This document shows positions 38,527-47,480 of a stretch of 64,000 nucleotides of DNA, in pieces. Made by a program: the position numbers and the translations under genes. Origin of the DNA: Trueperaceae bacterium (GTDB lineage: Bacteria > Deinococcota > Deinococci > Deinococcales > Trueperaceae); NCBI GenBank assembly GCA_020431825.1, contig JAGQHN010000003.1, positions 13,197-77,196 of the forward strand, in the 5' to 3' direction. The notes under the pieces were generated by a model. The model did no database searches. It saw only the letters and a list, made by a program, of their open reading frames with translations, and had not been told where the DNA came from. Each line of letters opens with the position of its first letter. The first letter of the stretch is position 1.

Positions 38527-38771
38527 CAGCCTCCTTAGTAACCAAATCGTACGCAACTGAGTTGTAGAACGTCAATGGCTATTTTCATAAAACAGCTAAA
38601 GTAGCAGGCTCGAGTTAAGAATCTATCGCAAAGCAATGCGGAGAAGGTATTCGAAAGGAAAAAAGATGGCTTAGTGAAATAAATATTTAATAGCTAGAAA
38701 AAGTCGTAAATTAAAGATAAGTAGCCTTATCCTGTATATTTTACATATAAGTTTTTCCTTATGGAATATGC

Positions 38772-38777
38772 TAGTAT
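38772..38777 (+). promoter_or_regulatory. -10 box of the HNH gene, leaderless type
   Basis: TAGTAT, then 6 nt, then the ATG at 38784. The region before it is very AT-rich. Confidence 0.5.
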
Positions 38778-38783
38778 TTTACC

Positions 38784-39293
38784 ATGGCTGACACTTCATT
38801 CCTCAGTTCACGATTTGGGGGTACCTGGAAATTTACAGACTTGTCTGAGCACTACGCTATTAGTTCGGATGGCCGTGTATGGCGCTCGAGCTATGCCCCA
38901 AAGAAAACAACGACTGGCTATAAAGATAAAAATGGGTTTCACTATGTTGGCCTTAGCAAAGGCCTGAAGTATGCGGGAAAGCAGCTATTGCACCGACTTG
39001 TTTTTCAGGTTTGGGTTTCAGAGATTCCCTCTGGCCACGATGTCATTCATCTGGACGGAGATAAATCAAACAATGCGCTGGAGAATCTACAGCTGATTAG
39101 CCACGCTGACTTACTTGCGTTACAGTCACGTCAGGGTCGACTCTTTAGAGGTCCTCACTCATCAGAGCGACTTGAGGCAATTCAAGTCTTACAAAAGCTT
39201 GGCTGGACCCAGGAGAAAATTGCTAAGGCTTTTGGAATAAGTCAAAGTGCCGTTGCGCAGTACCTGATTCATTTCCTTAAGGATAGGGTGTGA
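38784..39293 (+). CDS. NUMOD4-HNH endonuclease with C-terminal HTH
   Basis: A 169-residue protein. Residues 14-37 (WKFTDLSEHYAISSDGRVWRSS) are a NUMOD4-type DNA-binding motif. Residues 66-105 form a minimal HNH site: H70 in LLHRLVFQVW, H89 with DGDKSNN and N96 or N97, and the NLQLISHAD ending. The C-terminus (LQKLGWTQEKIAKAFGISQSAVAQYL) is a helix-turn-helix. This layout is that of phage and intron homing endonucleases. It lies 12 nt upstream of a tyrosine recombinase; no intron or intein is visible around it. Confidence 0.85.
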   Translation: MADTSFLSSRFGGTWKFTDLSEHYAISSDGRVWRSSYAPKKTTTGYKDKNGFHYVGLSKGLKYAGKQLLHRLVFQVWVSEIPSGHDVIHLDGDKSNNALENLQLISHADLLALQSRQGRLFRGPHSSERLEAIQVLQKLGWTQEKIAKAFGISQSAVAQYLIHFLKDRV

Positions 39294-39299
39294 TAGCCT
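39294..39299 (+). promoter_or_regulatory. -10 box of the recombinase gene, leaderless type
   Basis: TAGCCT, then 6 nt, then the ATG at 39306, directly after the HNH stop codon. Confidence 0.4.
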
Positions 39300-39305
39300 G
39301 ACGCT

Positions 39306-40301
39306 ATGAGTTTTGATCTGGATAAGCTCAGCCCCCAAACCCAGCTCGAGCACGCCCGGTCCTGGGCCAGTCTCAGCTCCGAAGATTTAAAGCGGCTTGC
39401 CGCTAAAGCCGTTCTTGAACGTGATCACGAAACCCTCTGGGACTTAACCAGAGCTTATATGTTTCTCCATGGTGCCAAAGGCGGCAAGGTCAGTAAACAC
39501 ACGCTTAAGTCATACCGGCGCGGTGTTTTAGATTTGCTCGAGTCCTGGCAACACGAAAACTTGCTGAGGCCAGGACGCGACGCTGGAGTACTCTATATCC
39601 GTACTTTAGAAACGGAGCCCAAAGCAGAAACGGGAAAACCACTTAGCCCTGCAACTGTGGAAGTTAAGCTTGCCGCGGCTCGCACCTTGTATAAGGCGCT
39701 GCGCTGGTCTGGGGTAAGCGAAGCTGTTCCCTTTGAAAATGTCAAGCCTGCCGCTGATCCAACGCCTGACTGGGAAAAGCGCCAGCCCTATACGGTGCGA
39801 GAAGTTGATGCTCTATTAGAGCTTGCTGACCCCAGTGAAAAGGTGATGGTCCTGCTTGGCGCTCACGCAGGTCTCAGGATTAGTGAGATGGTAGGCCTTA
39901 GCTGGTCAGATATTGACTGGTCGCGCTCGAGCCTTAAAGTTTTGGGTAAAGGTGGCAAGCGGGCCAGTGTAACCATGTCAGCCAGACTCGAGGTTGAATT
40001 AAAACGCTTAAGACAGTTGCAGGATGAACGCAAACGAACCGCACAGGCTGCCGACAAGGTTTTGCCGTGGGCCAGCGACCGGGCCAGAGGAAGGTTTAAA
40101 GAACTGTGTCAGCTGGCTGGGGTCACCTATGATGACAAAGCTGTCCACGGTTTAAGACACGGTGCTGGTACGCGCTATTATGCCCAGACGAAAGACCTGG
40201 GTCGGGTTGCCAGCCATTTGCGCCATGAAAATATACAGACGACTCGCGTCTATGCCAAACTTGCCGATGAAGCCATTAAAGACGATCTTAAGGATTGGTA
40301 A
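39306..40301 (+). CDS. Tyrosine recombinase (XerC/XerD-like)
   Basis: A 331-residue site-specific recombinase. An N-terminal SAM-like core-binding domain (residues 40-150) precedes the catalytic domain. All catalytic residues are visible: R191 in HAGLRISEMVGLSW, K215 or K218 in LGKGGKR, H281 and R284 in HGLRHGAG, H307 in LRHENIQTT, and Y316 in TRVYAKL. It could be the host dimer-resolution enzyme or a mobile-element integrase. No dif or att repeat was recognised nearby. The HNH gene just upstream slightly favours a mobile origin, but base use and CTCGAG density match the neighbours. Confidence 0.9.
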   Translation: MSFDLDKLSPQTQLEHARSWASLSSEDLKRLAAKAVLERDHETLWDLTRAYMFLHGAKGGKVSKHTLKSYRRGVLDLLESWQHENLLRPGRDAGVLYIRTLETEPKAETGKPLSPATVEVKLAAARTLYKALRWSGVSEAVPFENVKPAADPTPDWEKRQPYTVREVDALLELADPSEKVMVLLGAHAGLRISEMVGLSWSDIDWSRSSLKVLGKGGKRASVTMSARLEVELKRLRQLQDERKRTAQAADKVLPWASDRARGRFKELCQLAGVTYDDKAVHGLRHGAGTRYYAQTKDLGRVASHLRHENIQTTRVYAKLADEAIKDDLKDW

Positions 40302-40409
40302 ATAAAGCTGCATTCACAATTGCCTAATGCCTAACAACGTTTAAGCTAATCCTTGCTAAACTTCTATAGGTTACTTTTACCTTTGGGTAAAAAGTTTGAA
40401 AGGACACTC

Positions 40410-40937
40410 ATGTTAAAACAAGTAAAAATCTGGTTTTCCCTGGCTGTACTGGTAGCCCTGCTAAGTAGTTGCACGGTTACCTTTTTACCTTCAGATGTTT
40501 CGATTTCTGGCAGAGTTCGCTTTGGCATTGAACTAAATGATGTCATCTCGGACTTTCGCCCAGACCGTGGTGCAGGTGCCAGCTACCGGGTTGGCGATAG
40601 TATAGGATTTCTTATTCGGACCAATCAAAGTGGCTATGTGACCCTTACCGAAATTGATCCTTACGGCAACGTTCAGACCTTTGGCCGTAATATTGCTGTG
40701 GGTGCAGGTACAACGGTCATCAATGGCCCTGATGCCAGATCAGAGTTTGCCGTAGGTAGCAGCTCCGTTTCAGGTTTACACAGGGTACGCGTTTCCTTTA
40801 CCCCCTCCCCCACCGATACGACTCGAGTCACTTACCGGGGTGTCATTGGTGAAGATGGTTGGACCAATATTATTGTTACCGACGTTACCCCCTATAATAT
40901 TAGAGATATCGCAGAAACGACCTACTATATTCAGTAA
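40410..40937 (+). CDS. DUF4384 lipoprotein
   Basis: A 175-residue protein starting at an ATG with GAAAGGAC upstream, giving MLKQVKIWFSLAVLVALLSSC (lipobox LLSSC, cysteine at residue 21). A longer frame from 40353 is rejected. The core YRVGDSIGFLIRTNQSGYVTLTEIDPYGNVQTF is the DUF4384 signature, seen in Deinococcus surface proteins and in serine/threonine-kinase partners. Its role is unknown. A strong terminator follows. Confidence 0.85.
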   Translation: MLKQVKIWFSLAVLVALLSSCTVTFLPSDVSISGRVRFGIELNDVISDFRPDRGAGASYRVGDSIGFLIRTNQSGYVTLTEIDPYGNVQTFGRNIAVGAGTTVINGPDARSEFAVGSSSVSGLHRVRVSFTPSPTDTTRVTYRGVIGEDGWTNIIVTDVTPYNIRDIAETTYYIQ

Positions 40938-40954
40938 TTAAAGGCAACATTTGG

Positions 40955-40992
40955 GAAAGCGTGGGTAAAACTGCCCACGCTTTCGATTTTTA
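40955..40992 (+). terminator. Rho-independent terminator after the DUF4384 gene
   Basis: GAAAGCGTGGG and CCCACGCTTTC form an 11-bp stem with an 8-nt loop. GATTTTTA follows. Confidence 0.85.
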
Positions 40993-41080
40993 GGCTAAAA
41001 TAGATTCTTGGAATAATTTTCGCCGTGATTCTCTAACGAATCATTTCTTGTCTTTAACAACAACTAGGAGGACACCGCCC

Positions 41081-41809
41081 TTGGCAGGACATAATAAATG
41101 GTCACAAATCAAGCGCAAAAAGGCCGCAAACGATGCGCAGCGTGGCAAAATAATAAGCAAGCATATTCGCGCGATTCAGAGTGCGATTCGTGAAGGCAGT
41201 AGCGATGACCCTTCAACGAATCTTTCGCTTAAAAACGCTCTGGCAGCGGCTAAGTCTGACAGCGTTCCAAGTGAAACCATTGACCGTGCAATAGAGCGTG
41301 CCACAGGGGGGGGTGAGGGGGCTAGCTACGACGCCGTGACCTATGAAGGTTATGGCCCAGCAGGGGTTGCTTTTGTTGTCGAGGCCTTAACCGATAATCG
41401 CAACCGTACCGTCAGTGAAGTGCGTCATGTTTTTACGAAACATGGTGGCAATATGTCGGGCGGTACTGCCTGGCAATTTGAATCCGCAGGTATCATCGTC
41501 TTACCCACAACAAGCGAAAAAGCTCAGGAAATGGCTATTGAGCTTGGCGCACAGGATCTTGAGATAGAAGACGAAAGCCTTACCATTTACACTGACCCCG
41601 CAGAACTGTATGCCGTTGTCGATGGTTTACAGGCTGCCGGCTTTGAGGCCGAGATGAGCCAGTTGACGAAACTTGCCCAGACTCCTAGCCTTCTTTCAGC
41701 AGAAGATGCCGCTAAAGTCCTGAGGTTTACGGAAGCGCTGGAAGATCTTGATGATGTCCAGAATGTTTACTCGACGGCTGATTTAAGCAAGCTTGAAGCG
41801 GTAGGTTAA
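41081..41809 (+). CDS. yebC: YebC/PmpR family translation factor or regulator
   Basis: A 242-residue protein that begins at TTG (41081) to give the invariant AGHNKWSQIKRKKAANDAQRGK. AGGAGG lies 9 nt upstream, and the longer frame from 41048 is rejected. Other landmarks: YEGYGPAGVAFVVEALTDNRNRTVSEVRHVFTKHGGNM and WQFE. YebC-type proteins bind DNA as regulators, and some help ribosomes translate proline stretches; the residue set does not tell which applies. No ruvC is adjacent. It contains no CTCGAG, unlike nearly all its neighbours. Two nt separate it from naxE. Confidence 0.95.
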   Translation: MAGHNKWSQIKRKKAANDAQRGKIISKHIRAIQSAIREGSSDDPSTNLSLKNALAAAKSDSVPSETIDRAIERATGGGEGASYDAVTYEGYGPAGVAFVVEALTDNRNRTVSEVRHVFTKHGGNMSGGTAWQFESAGIIVLPTTSEKAQEMAIELGAQDLEIEDESLTIYTDPAELYAVVDGLQAAGFEAEMSQLTKLAQTPSLLSAEDAAKVLRFTEALEDLDDVQNVYSTADLSKLEAVG

Positions 41810-41811
41810 CT

Positions 41812-42534
41812 ATGTCTGATGCTAGTTTTCCAACCATAGCCTGGAACGATGTACCTAAACTTTCCGCCTCTCAAATGCAGCAGCTCGCTATGCTGGCTAC
41901 AGGCAAATATGGCTTGGATATCCGTTTAATTGTTGAACATACAGGAAGAAACCTTGCCGAACTCGTTAATCACTTTGCACCTGAAGGTCCAGTACTGATT
42001 GCAGCAGGCCGTGGCAATAACGGAAGTGGCGGTTTAGCAACTGCCAGACTTTTGGCATCACAGCAACGGCCCGTATGGGTTGTGCCCACGCATGAAGCTG
42101 AAAACTATTCTGGAATCACCAAGGAGCAGCTCGAGCTCCTGAAACATTACCCAAGTGCTCGAGTCAGAAGTAGCCTGCCCAAAATGAAATTTACTTGCGT
42201 GATAGATGCGGCGATCGGTACTCAGTTAGAGGGCCCACCCAGGGGCCGTACGCTAGATGTTATTACAGTATTAAATAATCTAAGTTCTGCGGGTTCATGT
42301 GTTATTTCCCTAGATACTCCAACAGGTATGGTGGCAGATACAGGCGAGGTCCCGGGCGAAGTGGTAAACGCGACCATGACCATGGCCCTTGCGCTACCTA
42401 AACGCGGCGTTGAACCAGGCACCGCAGCAGGTGACATTTATATAGGTGATTTTGGCGTACCTCCAGGTGTTTTTGAAGATATGAACCTAACGGCTCCAAA
42501 ATTTACCAGCTTCCTTACCAAAGTCATTCCTTAA
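41812..42534 (+). CDS. naxE: NAD(P)H-hydrate epimerase
   Basis: Epimerises damaged (hydrated) NAD(P)H so that the dehydratase can repair it. The 240-residue YjeF_N domain shows LIAAGRGNNGSGGLATARLL near residue 65, CVIDAAIGTQLEGPPRG with the catalytic aspartate, and LDTPTGMVADTGE. The partner dehydratase domain (NnrD), often fused, is missing here. It follows yebC by 2 nt and ends at a terminator. Confidence 0.88.
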   Translation: MSDASFPTIAWNDVPKLSASQMQQLAMLATGKYGLDIRLIVEHTGRNLAELVNHFAPEGPVLIAAGRGNNGSGGLATARLLASQQRPVWVVPTHEAENYSGITKEQLELLKHYPSARVRSSLPKMKFTCVIDAAIGTQLEGPPRGRTLDVITVLNNLSSAGSCVISLDTPTGMVADTGEVPGEVVNATMTMALALPKRGVEPGTAAGDIYIGDFGVPPGVFEDMNLTAPKFTSFLTKVIP

Positions 42535-42555
42535 TAGGGAAAAAAATCAAATTAG

Positions 42556-42581
42556 ATCCCCTTGTAATAAGGGGATTTTTT
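42556..42581 (+). terminator. Bidirectional terminator between naxE and the convergent lipoprotein gene
   Basis: ATCCCCTT and AAGGGGAT form an 8-bp stem with a 5-nt loop, followed by TTTTT. A-rich sequence on the left side would serve the minus strand. The T-run reaches the stop codon of the convergent gene. Confidence 0.85.
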
Positions 42582-43704
42582 AGTTCCCCAGGGGTCCTGA
42601 CAAAGGCTTGAGTTCACTTTGGGGCTCTCCGTAAGGATAGAGATCATAGTTCGTAAGCTCTACGTAGCCTTTTCCGGTATGGCTTCCGGAAATACCCACC
42701 GCCCCCTCCCAGTAAACAATTCCCGTCGTGGCTCGAGTATTCATTTCCTGCTTCTCCAGTAAAGGACTGATGAGTAGCTCGAGCCCTCTGCCTGGTATAG
42801 AAAGAGTCCACTCGAGTGGATACACCGCCCCGGTGGTTTCACTTTTCCATAGTTTGCCTGTTGGGGTTAACGAAAAATCATCACTCGATAGGTTTTTAAC
42901 CTGACCAACCTGATCAATAAAGCTACCTGCCGCTGTACTGTAACTTCCATCCGGTTGACGAATAAAGTAGAGCATAACTTCGGTGTTATCATCCAGTTGT
43001 AGACTAAACCAATCCCATCCAGCATAGGCGTCAAGCGTAAAATCTCCCCACTGGTGATCATGCCAGGCTTGCCCTGTCACCTTATGCTCTTCACAGGAAA
43101 AAAGGGTGCAGTTGGTTTTTAGCACACCCTCAGCTGCCATACGCGTATAGGAGAGATAATAGCTCACTCCACCTGGTCCCATAGACTGTATTCCTGGCGG
43201 ATTACCATGTAAAGCCATAGGTTTTTCGGCAGTTAAAAAAAGCTCGAGCTTCTTATCCCCTAACTCAGCTTTTATTTGATACTCCCTCTCCCCTATTTTT
43301 TGGGCTGACCAGGTATGGAGCCTAAGATCAAGGTTTTCTTCTGAGGTACTGGCTTCAAAGTTGCCAAAGTCGCTTATTTGGGCCATATGAAAATCTTTAT
43401 TTCCCAGATCTGTAATGGCAAAGTGCCCAATATGCCCCTTTTCCACAAGCCACCATGCCGGAATAAAGCCAAAAAGCCTGGCATTTTCAGGAGCGTATGC
43501 TTTAAAAAAAGTGAGTTCAAACCCATAGTCGTGTCCAGCTTCATCCTGCAAATGACCTGTCCAGTACCACCACTCAATGGGCGCTCGGTGAGCTGCCTCG
43601 TCTCGAGGTAAAGAGATAGCATCTATAGGATAGGGTTGATAAACCGACGGCACGCAGCTGATTAAAGTTATAGCAAGGAAAAGAAAAGCTAATACCTTTG
43701 ACAT
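42580..43704 (-). CDS. AttH/CrtC-like lipocalin-type lipoprotein
   Basis: A 374-residue exported protein with a lipobox (LISC, cysteine at residue 17). It belongs to the AttH/CrtC (hydroxyneurosporene synthase-like) superfamily: HRAPIEWWYWTGHLQDEAGHDYGFELTFFK near residue 40, GQAWHDHQWGDF near 205, and GWDWFSLQLDDNTEVMLYFIR. Proteins of this type are extracytoplasmic with a double beta-barrel; few are characterised and most are not carotenoid enzymes. Its ATG follows TATGCT by 6 nt. Confidence 0.85.
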   Translation of the reverse strand: MSKVLAFLFLAITLISCVPSVYQPYPIDAISLPRDEAAHRAPIEWWYWTGHLQDEAGHDYGFELTFFKAYAPENARLFGFIPAWWLVEKGHIGHFAITDLGNKDFHMAQISDFGNFEASTSEENLDLRLHTWSAQKIGEREYQIKAELGDKKLELFLTAEKPMALHGNPPGIQSMGPGGVSYYLSYTRMAAEGVLKTNCTLFSCEEHKVTGQAWHDHQWGDFTLDAYAGWDWFSLQLDDNTEVMLYFIRQPDGSYSTAAGSFIDQVGQVKNLSSDDFSLTPTGKLWKSETTGAVYPLEWTLSIPGRGLELLISPLLEKQEMNTRATTGIVYWEGAVGISGSHTGKGYVELTNYDLYPYGEPQSELKPLSGPLGN

Positions 43705-43710
43705 AAGCTC

Positions 43711-43716
43711 AGCATA
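43711..43716 (-). promoter_or_regulatory. -10 box of the AttH/CrtC-like gene, leaderless type
   Basis: TATGCT on the minus strand, 6 nt before the ATG at 43702-43704. Confidence 0.5.
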
Positions 43717-43757
43717 GTGTCAAGTCAATCTAAAAACCAGAGTCTTTACTATGATTG

Positions 43758-43778
43758 CTAGTGAATACTTTCACGATT
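43758..43778 (+). promoter_or_regulatory. 21-bp palindromic motif, copy 3
   Basis: CTAGTGAA-TAC-TTTCACGATT (one mismatch at the first base). It lies between the divergent AttH/CrtC-like and cyclophilin genes. An inverted CACGA/TCGTG pair continues to 43790. Confidence 0.65.
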
Positions 43779-43911
43779 TAAAAAGTCGTGAGAAAATTCT
43801 GCCTTATCAGAGAGTTTCTCTAAAAGCTTGTCTATAACTTACACAACAGCGTTTCACCGCCTCTACGCTTAGCATAGAGCGTTAGATTATGACAGTTAAT
43901 GGAGTACAGCT

Positions 43912-44916
43912 ATGAAAAAAATCGTCCCCGTCTTAGGGCTCGTACTTTTTCTGGTTATCGTTGGCGTGTGGTTATCAAAACCAAGTACCACTTTAATACC
44001 AAACGCCGTCAGTGCCCAGGAAGATCAAGGCCAGGACAATCAAAGTAATGAGTCATCACCTGAAACGACTGCTGGAGATTCAGAGGAAACACCTGCAACT
44101 GAAACTGCTCATGAGGATAGTGATACAGCAACAAGCGAAGTCGTTGCCATCCCGGAGGGTTTTAGTGAAGTTGAGCCGCTAAGCGCTGAACAGGAGCAGG
44201 TTTTTGATCAGGCAGAAGAGGTTCTGGACCCTGCTAAGGATTATCAGGCGCTCCTTGTTACCACCAAGGGAACCATCCGAGCTGACCTATTTGAAGAGAA
44301 AGCGCCTAGAACAGTCAATAATTTTGTCTTTCTATCACTTCATAAATTTTATGACGGCATTGTATTTCACCGGGTGCTCGAGGATTTTATGGCGCAAACC
44401 GGTGACCCTACGGGCACGGGCAGAGGTGGCCCTGGCTATCAATTCGATGATGAATTTGACGCTAGTCTCAGGCACGACAAACCTGGCATGCTAAGTATGG
44501 CTAATTCTGGACCTAATACCAATGGTTCACAGTTCTTTATTACGTTTGTTGAAACACCGTGGCTTGATGACAAACACAGTGTTTTTGGCGAAGTTGTAGA
44601 AGGTAGTGATGTCTTAGACAAGCTGACGAGAATTGATCCAAGCAACAATGTCCCGGGCATCATCGTGAATCTAGATGCGCCTCTTGCTGACCTAAAAGAA
44701 AAAGGTCTTGCTGTTGAAGGTGATGACAGTGAAACAGTGGAAGACTTTTTACGGACATCGCTTGGCGAGCTACCAGAGATGGGCAGTTCATTTAAACTCT
44801 TAGACTATGACGCGGTTGTTGGACGCGTAGGTGAAACGCCCGCCCTCGGAGTCTATCTGGACAGTCCAGACAAAATCACTAAAGTCATCATCATCGAACA
44901 GCCCAAAAGCGAGTAA
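43912..44916 (+). CDS. Membrane-anchored cyclophilin-type peptidyl-prolyl isomerase
   Basis: A 334-residue exported foldase. Residues 5-22 are a signal anchor, 35-75 an acidic low-complexity linker (Q, E, D, S, T), and 105-255 a cyclophilin domain: [40 protein letters not shown] and [24 protein letters not shown]. The catalytic arginine is in FHRV. About 80 further residues after the domain are unrecognised. GGAG precedes the ATG. The next gene is a second copy of the domain, 9 nt away. Confidence 0.93.
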   Translation: MKKIVPVLGLVLFLVIVGVWLSKPSTTLIPNAVSAQEDQGQDNQSNESSPETTAGDSEETPATETAHEDSDTATSEVVAIPEGFSEVEPLSAEQEQVFDQAEEVLDPAKDYQALLVTTKGTIRADLFEEKAPRTVNNFVFLSLHKFYDGIVFHRVLEDFMAQTGDPTGTGRGGPGYQFDDEFDASLRHDKPGMLSMANSGPNTNGSQFFITFVETPWLDDKHSVFGEVVEGSDVLDKLTRIDPSNNVPGIIVNLDAPLADLKEKGLAVEGDDSETVEDFLRTSLGELPEMGSSFKLLDYDAVVGRVGETPALGVYLDSPDKITKVIIIEQPKSE

Positions 44917-44925
44917 GGAGCCCTC

Positions 44926-45486
44926 ATGTATTTACCAGAAGGTTATTCACCCATTGCACCCCTATCAGAAAAGCGCGTAACTTCGTTTAAAAAGGCAGAA
45001 CCAGTACTCGAGCAAGGCAAAGATTACCGTGCCGTAGTTGAAACCAGTAAAGGGCGACTTGTTCTTGATTTATTTCAAGATGAGGCCCCTATGACGGTGA
45101 ACAATTTTGTTTTTCTGACACTGCACAAATACTATGATGGCGTGGTCTTTCACCGCGTCCTCGATAATTTTATGGCCCAAACGGGTGACCCAACGGGCAG
45201 CGGCAGAGGTGGTCCTGGCTACACCTTTGGTGATGAAACCAGCAATGGCAAACGTCATGTAGGTAAAGGCATATTGAGCATGGCGAATACAGGAATGCCA
45301 AGTTCTAATGGCTCACAGTTTTTTATTACCTTTGTTCCAACACCCTGGCTGGACGGAAAACACACCGTTTTTGGAGAAGTAATCGAAGGGCTCGAGGTTC
45401 TTGACAAGCTCAATCGCATTGATCCTCAAAGACCCGGTGGCGCACAGCCCGATGTCATGAACGAAGTCTATATTGTTGCCAAATAA
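44926..45486 (+). CDS. Cyclophilin-type peptidyl-prolyl isomerase, probably cytosolic
   Basis: A 186-residue single-domain cyclophilin without signal peptide. It begins [21 protein letters not shown], a segment also present before the domain of the preceding gene. It then shows [31 protein letters not shown] and [24 protein letters not shown]. The two neighbours are closely alike over about 150 residues, which points to a tandem duplication with one copy keeping the export signal. AAGGAG precedes the ATG and a terminator follows. Confidence 0.94.
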   Translation: MYLPEGYSPIAPLSEKRVTSFKKAEPVLEQGKDYRAVVETSKGRLVLDLFQDEAPMTVNNFVFLTLHKYYDGVVFHRVLDNFMAQTGDPTGSGRGGPGYTFGDETSNGKRHVGKGILSMANTGMPSSNGSQFFITFVPTPWLDGKHTVFGEVIEGLEVLDKLNRIDPQRPGGAQPDVMNEVYIVAK

Positions 45487-45511
45487 CCCTTCTTCATAAA
45501 TCGTCTCCTCT

Positions 45512-45538
45512 ACCCCGGCTAAGTGCTGGGGTTTTTTA
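45512..45538 (+). terminator. Rho-independent terminator after the cyclophilin pair
   Basis: ACCCCGGC and GCTGGGGT pair over 8 bp (one G-T) with a 5-nt loop, followed by TTTTTATT. Confidence 0.85.
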
Positions 45539-45702
45539 TTGCTCTCCCCTTTTTAAGAATCTGTGACAAAACTTCTTGAATGGTCATGTAAGATTTTGCA
45601 TTTTTTTGGCCCTTGCCTCATACTTGTAAGGAAACACCTAGTCCCTTCTCATTGACTGCGTGTTATTTTGAACTTAGATGCGTTGTCCTTTCATAATTCC
45701 GA

Positions 45703-46461
45703 TTGGGTGGAGTCGAGTTGTTGCCCTCGCTGGTGTCTTTTCAAGCTGAAGATATAGCAGACATTCTTATTATTGCTGCGCTGATTTATCAGATGTATGT
45801 ACTCCTGGTAGGTACTCGCGCATGGAATGTTTTGAGGGGTGTATTGGCCCTAGGAATCTTATGGTTTCTAGCGACTCAGTTTAAACTTGACGCCACAAAA
45901 TGGCTATTTGACCGTGTTGCTCCCTTTGCCCTATTAGCTGCAGCGATTGTCTTTCAACCTGAGTTAAGAGCGGCACTCGAGCGTATGGGCCGAGGTCGCG
46001 TGGCCAGAGTCTCGAGTAGTGACCCTGTTCAATCCATCATGACGGCAGTTAGAGAACTGGCAACACAGCGAAAAGGCGCCCTCATTGCCGTCGAGCGAAA
46101 AACTCCGCTGGCTGAGTATGGAGCGGCAGCCGTCATGGTAAATGCCGAGGTCAGCGCTGCTTTACTGCAGACCTTGTTTGACTCGTACGGTCCTCTTCAC
46201 GATGGTGGGGTTATTATTCGCGGAGACAGGGTTATATACGCAGGCGCAGTATTTCCCTTATCTGACAAAAATGAAGGCTGGTCCGTAAAGCACGGAACCA
46301 GACACAGAGCTGCCCTGGGCCTTTCAGAAGTTACAGACGCACTGGTAATCGTAGTAAGTGAGGAGAGAGGAACGGTAAGCCTTGCCCAAAACGGTGTTTT
46401 AAAGACAGATGTCGCCCCAGCAGATGTTGTTCTGGCCTTGCAGGAGGTCTTGGGTAAATGA
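45703..46461 (+). CDS. cdaA: Diadenylate cyclase (c-di-AMP synthase) CdaA
   Basis: Makes cyclic di-AMP from two ATP. The 252-residue membrane protein has three N-terminal membrane helices (residues 18-85) and a DAC domain. Its catalytic motifs are DGG at 167-169 (DGA in most relatives) and GTRHRAA with RHR at 200-202. The start is uncertain: TTG at 45703 after CATAAT, or TTGs at 45718-45721. Its last codons overlap cdaR (ATGA), the usual regulator partner. glmM, the third member of the standard trio, is absent; def follows instead. Confidence 0.93.
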   Translation: MGGVELLPSLVSFQAEDIADILIIAALIYQMYVLLVGTRAWNVLRGVLALGILWFLATQFKLDATKWLFDRVAPFALLAAAIVFQPELRAALERMGRGRVARVSSSDPVQSIMTAVRELATQRKGALIAVERKTPLAEYGAAAVMVNAEVSAALLQTLFDSYGPLHDGGVIIRGDRVIYAGAVFPLSDKNEGWSVKHGTRHRAALGLSEVTDALVIVVSEERGTVSLAQNGVLKTDVAPADVVLALQEVLGK

Positions 46462-47480
46462 GTTTCTTGACCAGGAACTGGCTGGCAAAACTAGGGTCAC
46501 TGCTCTTTGCGGTGGTCATCTGGTATTTCATAAGCGCAAGCCAAAATACCCAGGCCAGCACCGAATTTGAAGTTCCTGTCAATTATGTGGGTCTGGGCAA
46601 TGAGCAGGTGGTGAGGGGCGCACCAGCCAGTGTTCGCGTGGAAGTCCTGGGTTTAAAAGAACAGCTGAACCGTCTCAGTTCAGAGAATTTCAGTGCCGAA
46701 ATCGACTTTAGCAATACGGAGGGCGCTTATGAGAAAGATATTTTTGTCGTTCCTCCGCAGGGACTCCGACTGGTAAAGATTACGCCTGCTACCGCTCTTG
46801 GTACCGTAGAAAATATCGAGCGAAAAACCGTTCCCATTGAAACCAGTCTTTTAGGAAATGGTACCGAAAATATTAAAGCAAGGATCACTACAACCGTTTT
46901 AGAGGCAAGAGTTATAGGGGTAAGCTCGAGCCTGGAAAAAGTCAGTAAAGTCATTGCTAGCGTTCCAGACACTGAGGGCGATCATGTCATTACCCTTTTT
47001 GCTGCCGATGCTAACAATGTCCCGGTAAAAGACAGCAGCATAACGGTGAGTCCAACGACCATAAGTGCCAAGGTAAGTTATGAAACGGTCTATTACAGTA
47101 AGCGTGTGGCCATAAATCTGGGCGATGTCCTTGATATGTTTCAGTCAACCAATCTTGGTCTGTCAAATGTAACTCTCTCCCAAGACCGTATAACCCTGCT
47201 TGGCCCTAAAAACGCCTTGCAGGACATTAACTCAGTAAACATTAACGTTGAACCCATTACGGGCGAGCTAACAGAAGGTGTATATACTTTAACTGTTATA
47301 CCGATCTTGCCCGAAGGCATCAGTAGCCCAGATACGGTAACGCTTGAGATTAACCTGGTCGCCCTCCCCGAAGAAACACCACAGGACGCGCCAGATGGAG
47401 ATGTGAATGATTCTGCCAGTACGCCTTTTTGGAGATCCGGTCTTAAAGAAGCCCGCCTCTTTGATAACCTCTTTCGATGA
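46458..47480 (+). CDS. cdaR: YbbR-domain protein, CdaA regulator CdaR
   Basis: A 340-residue protein with one N-terminal membrane helix (LGSLLFAVVIWYFIS) and three to four extracytoplasmic YbbR repeats, for example FEVPVNYVGL..VRGAPASVRVEVLGLKEQL. In Bacillota CdaR binds CdaA and tunes c-di-AMP synthesis. It begins in the last codons of cdaA. Its final 74 nt overlap the start of def in another frame, unusually long for this compact region, yet both frames are well supported. Confidence 0.9.
   Translation: MSFLTRNWLAKLGSLLFAVVIWYFISASQNTQASTEFEVPVNYVGLGNEQVVRGAPASVRVEVLGLKEQLNRLSSENFSAEIDFSNTEGAYEKDIFVVPPQGLRLVKITPATALGTVENIERKTVPIETSLLGNGTENIKARITTTVLEARVIGVSSSLEKVSKVIASVPDTEGDHVITLFAADANNVPVKDSSITVSPTTISAKVSYETVYYSKRVAINLGDVLDMFQSTNLGLSNVTLSQDRITLLGPKNALQDINSVNINVEPITGELTEGVYTLTVIPILPEGISSPDTVTLEINLVALPEETPQDAPDGDVNDSASTPFWRSGLKEARLFDNLFR

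Noticed and set aside
38527-38575. Longer ATG start for the TIG lipoprotein
   Set aside because: The extension would put a hydrophilic segment before the signal peptide; the TTG after AAGGAGG gives a normal lipoprotein signal.
38784-40301. Prophage or genomic island
   Set aside because: Only two genes, no structural phage genes, no flanking direct repeats recognised, and composition equals the surroundings.
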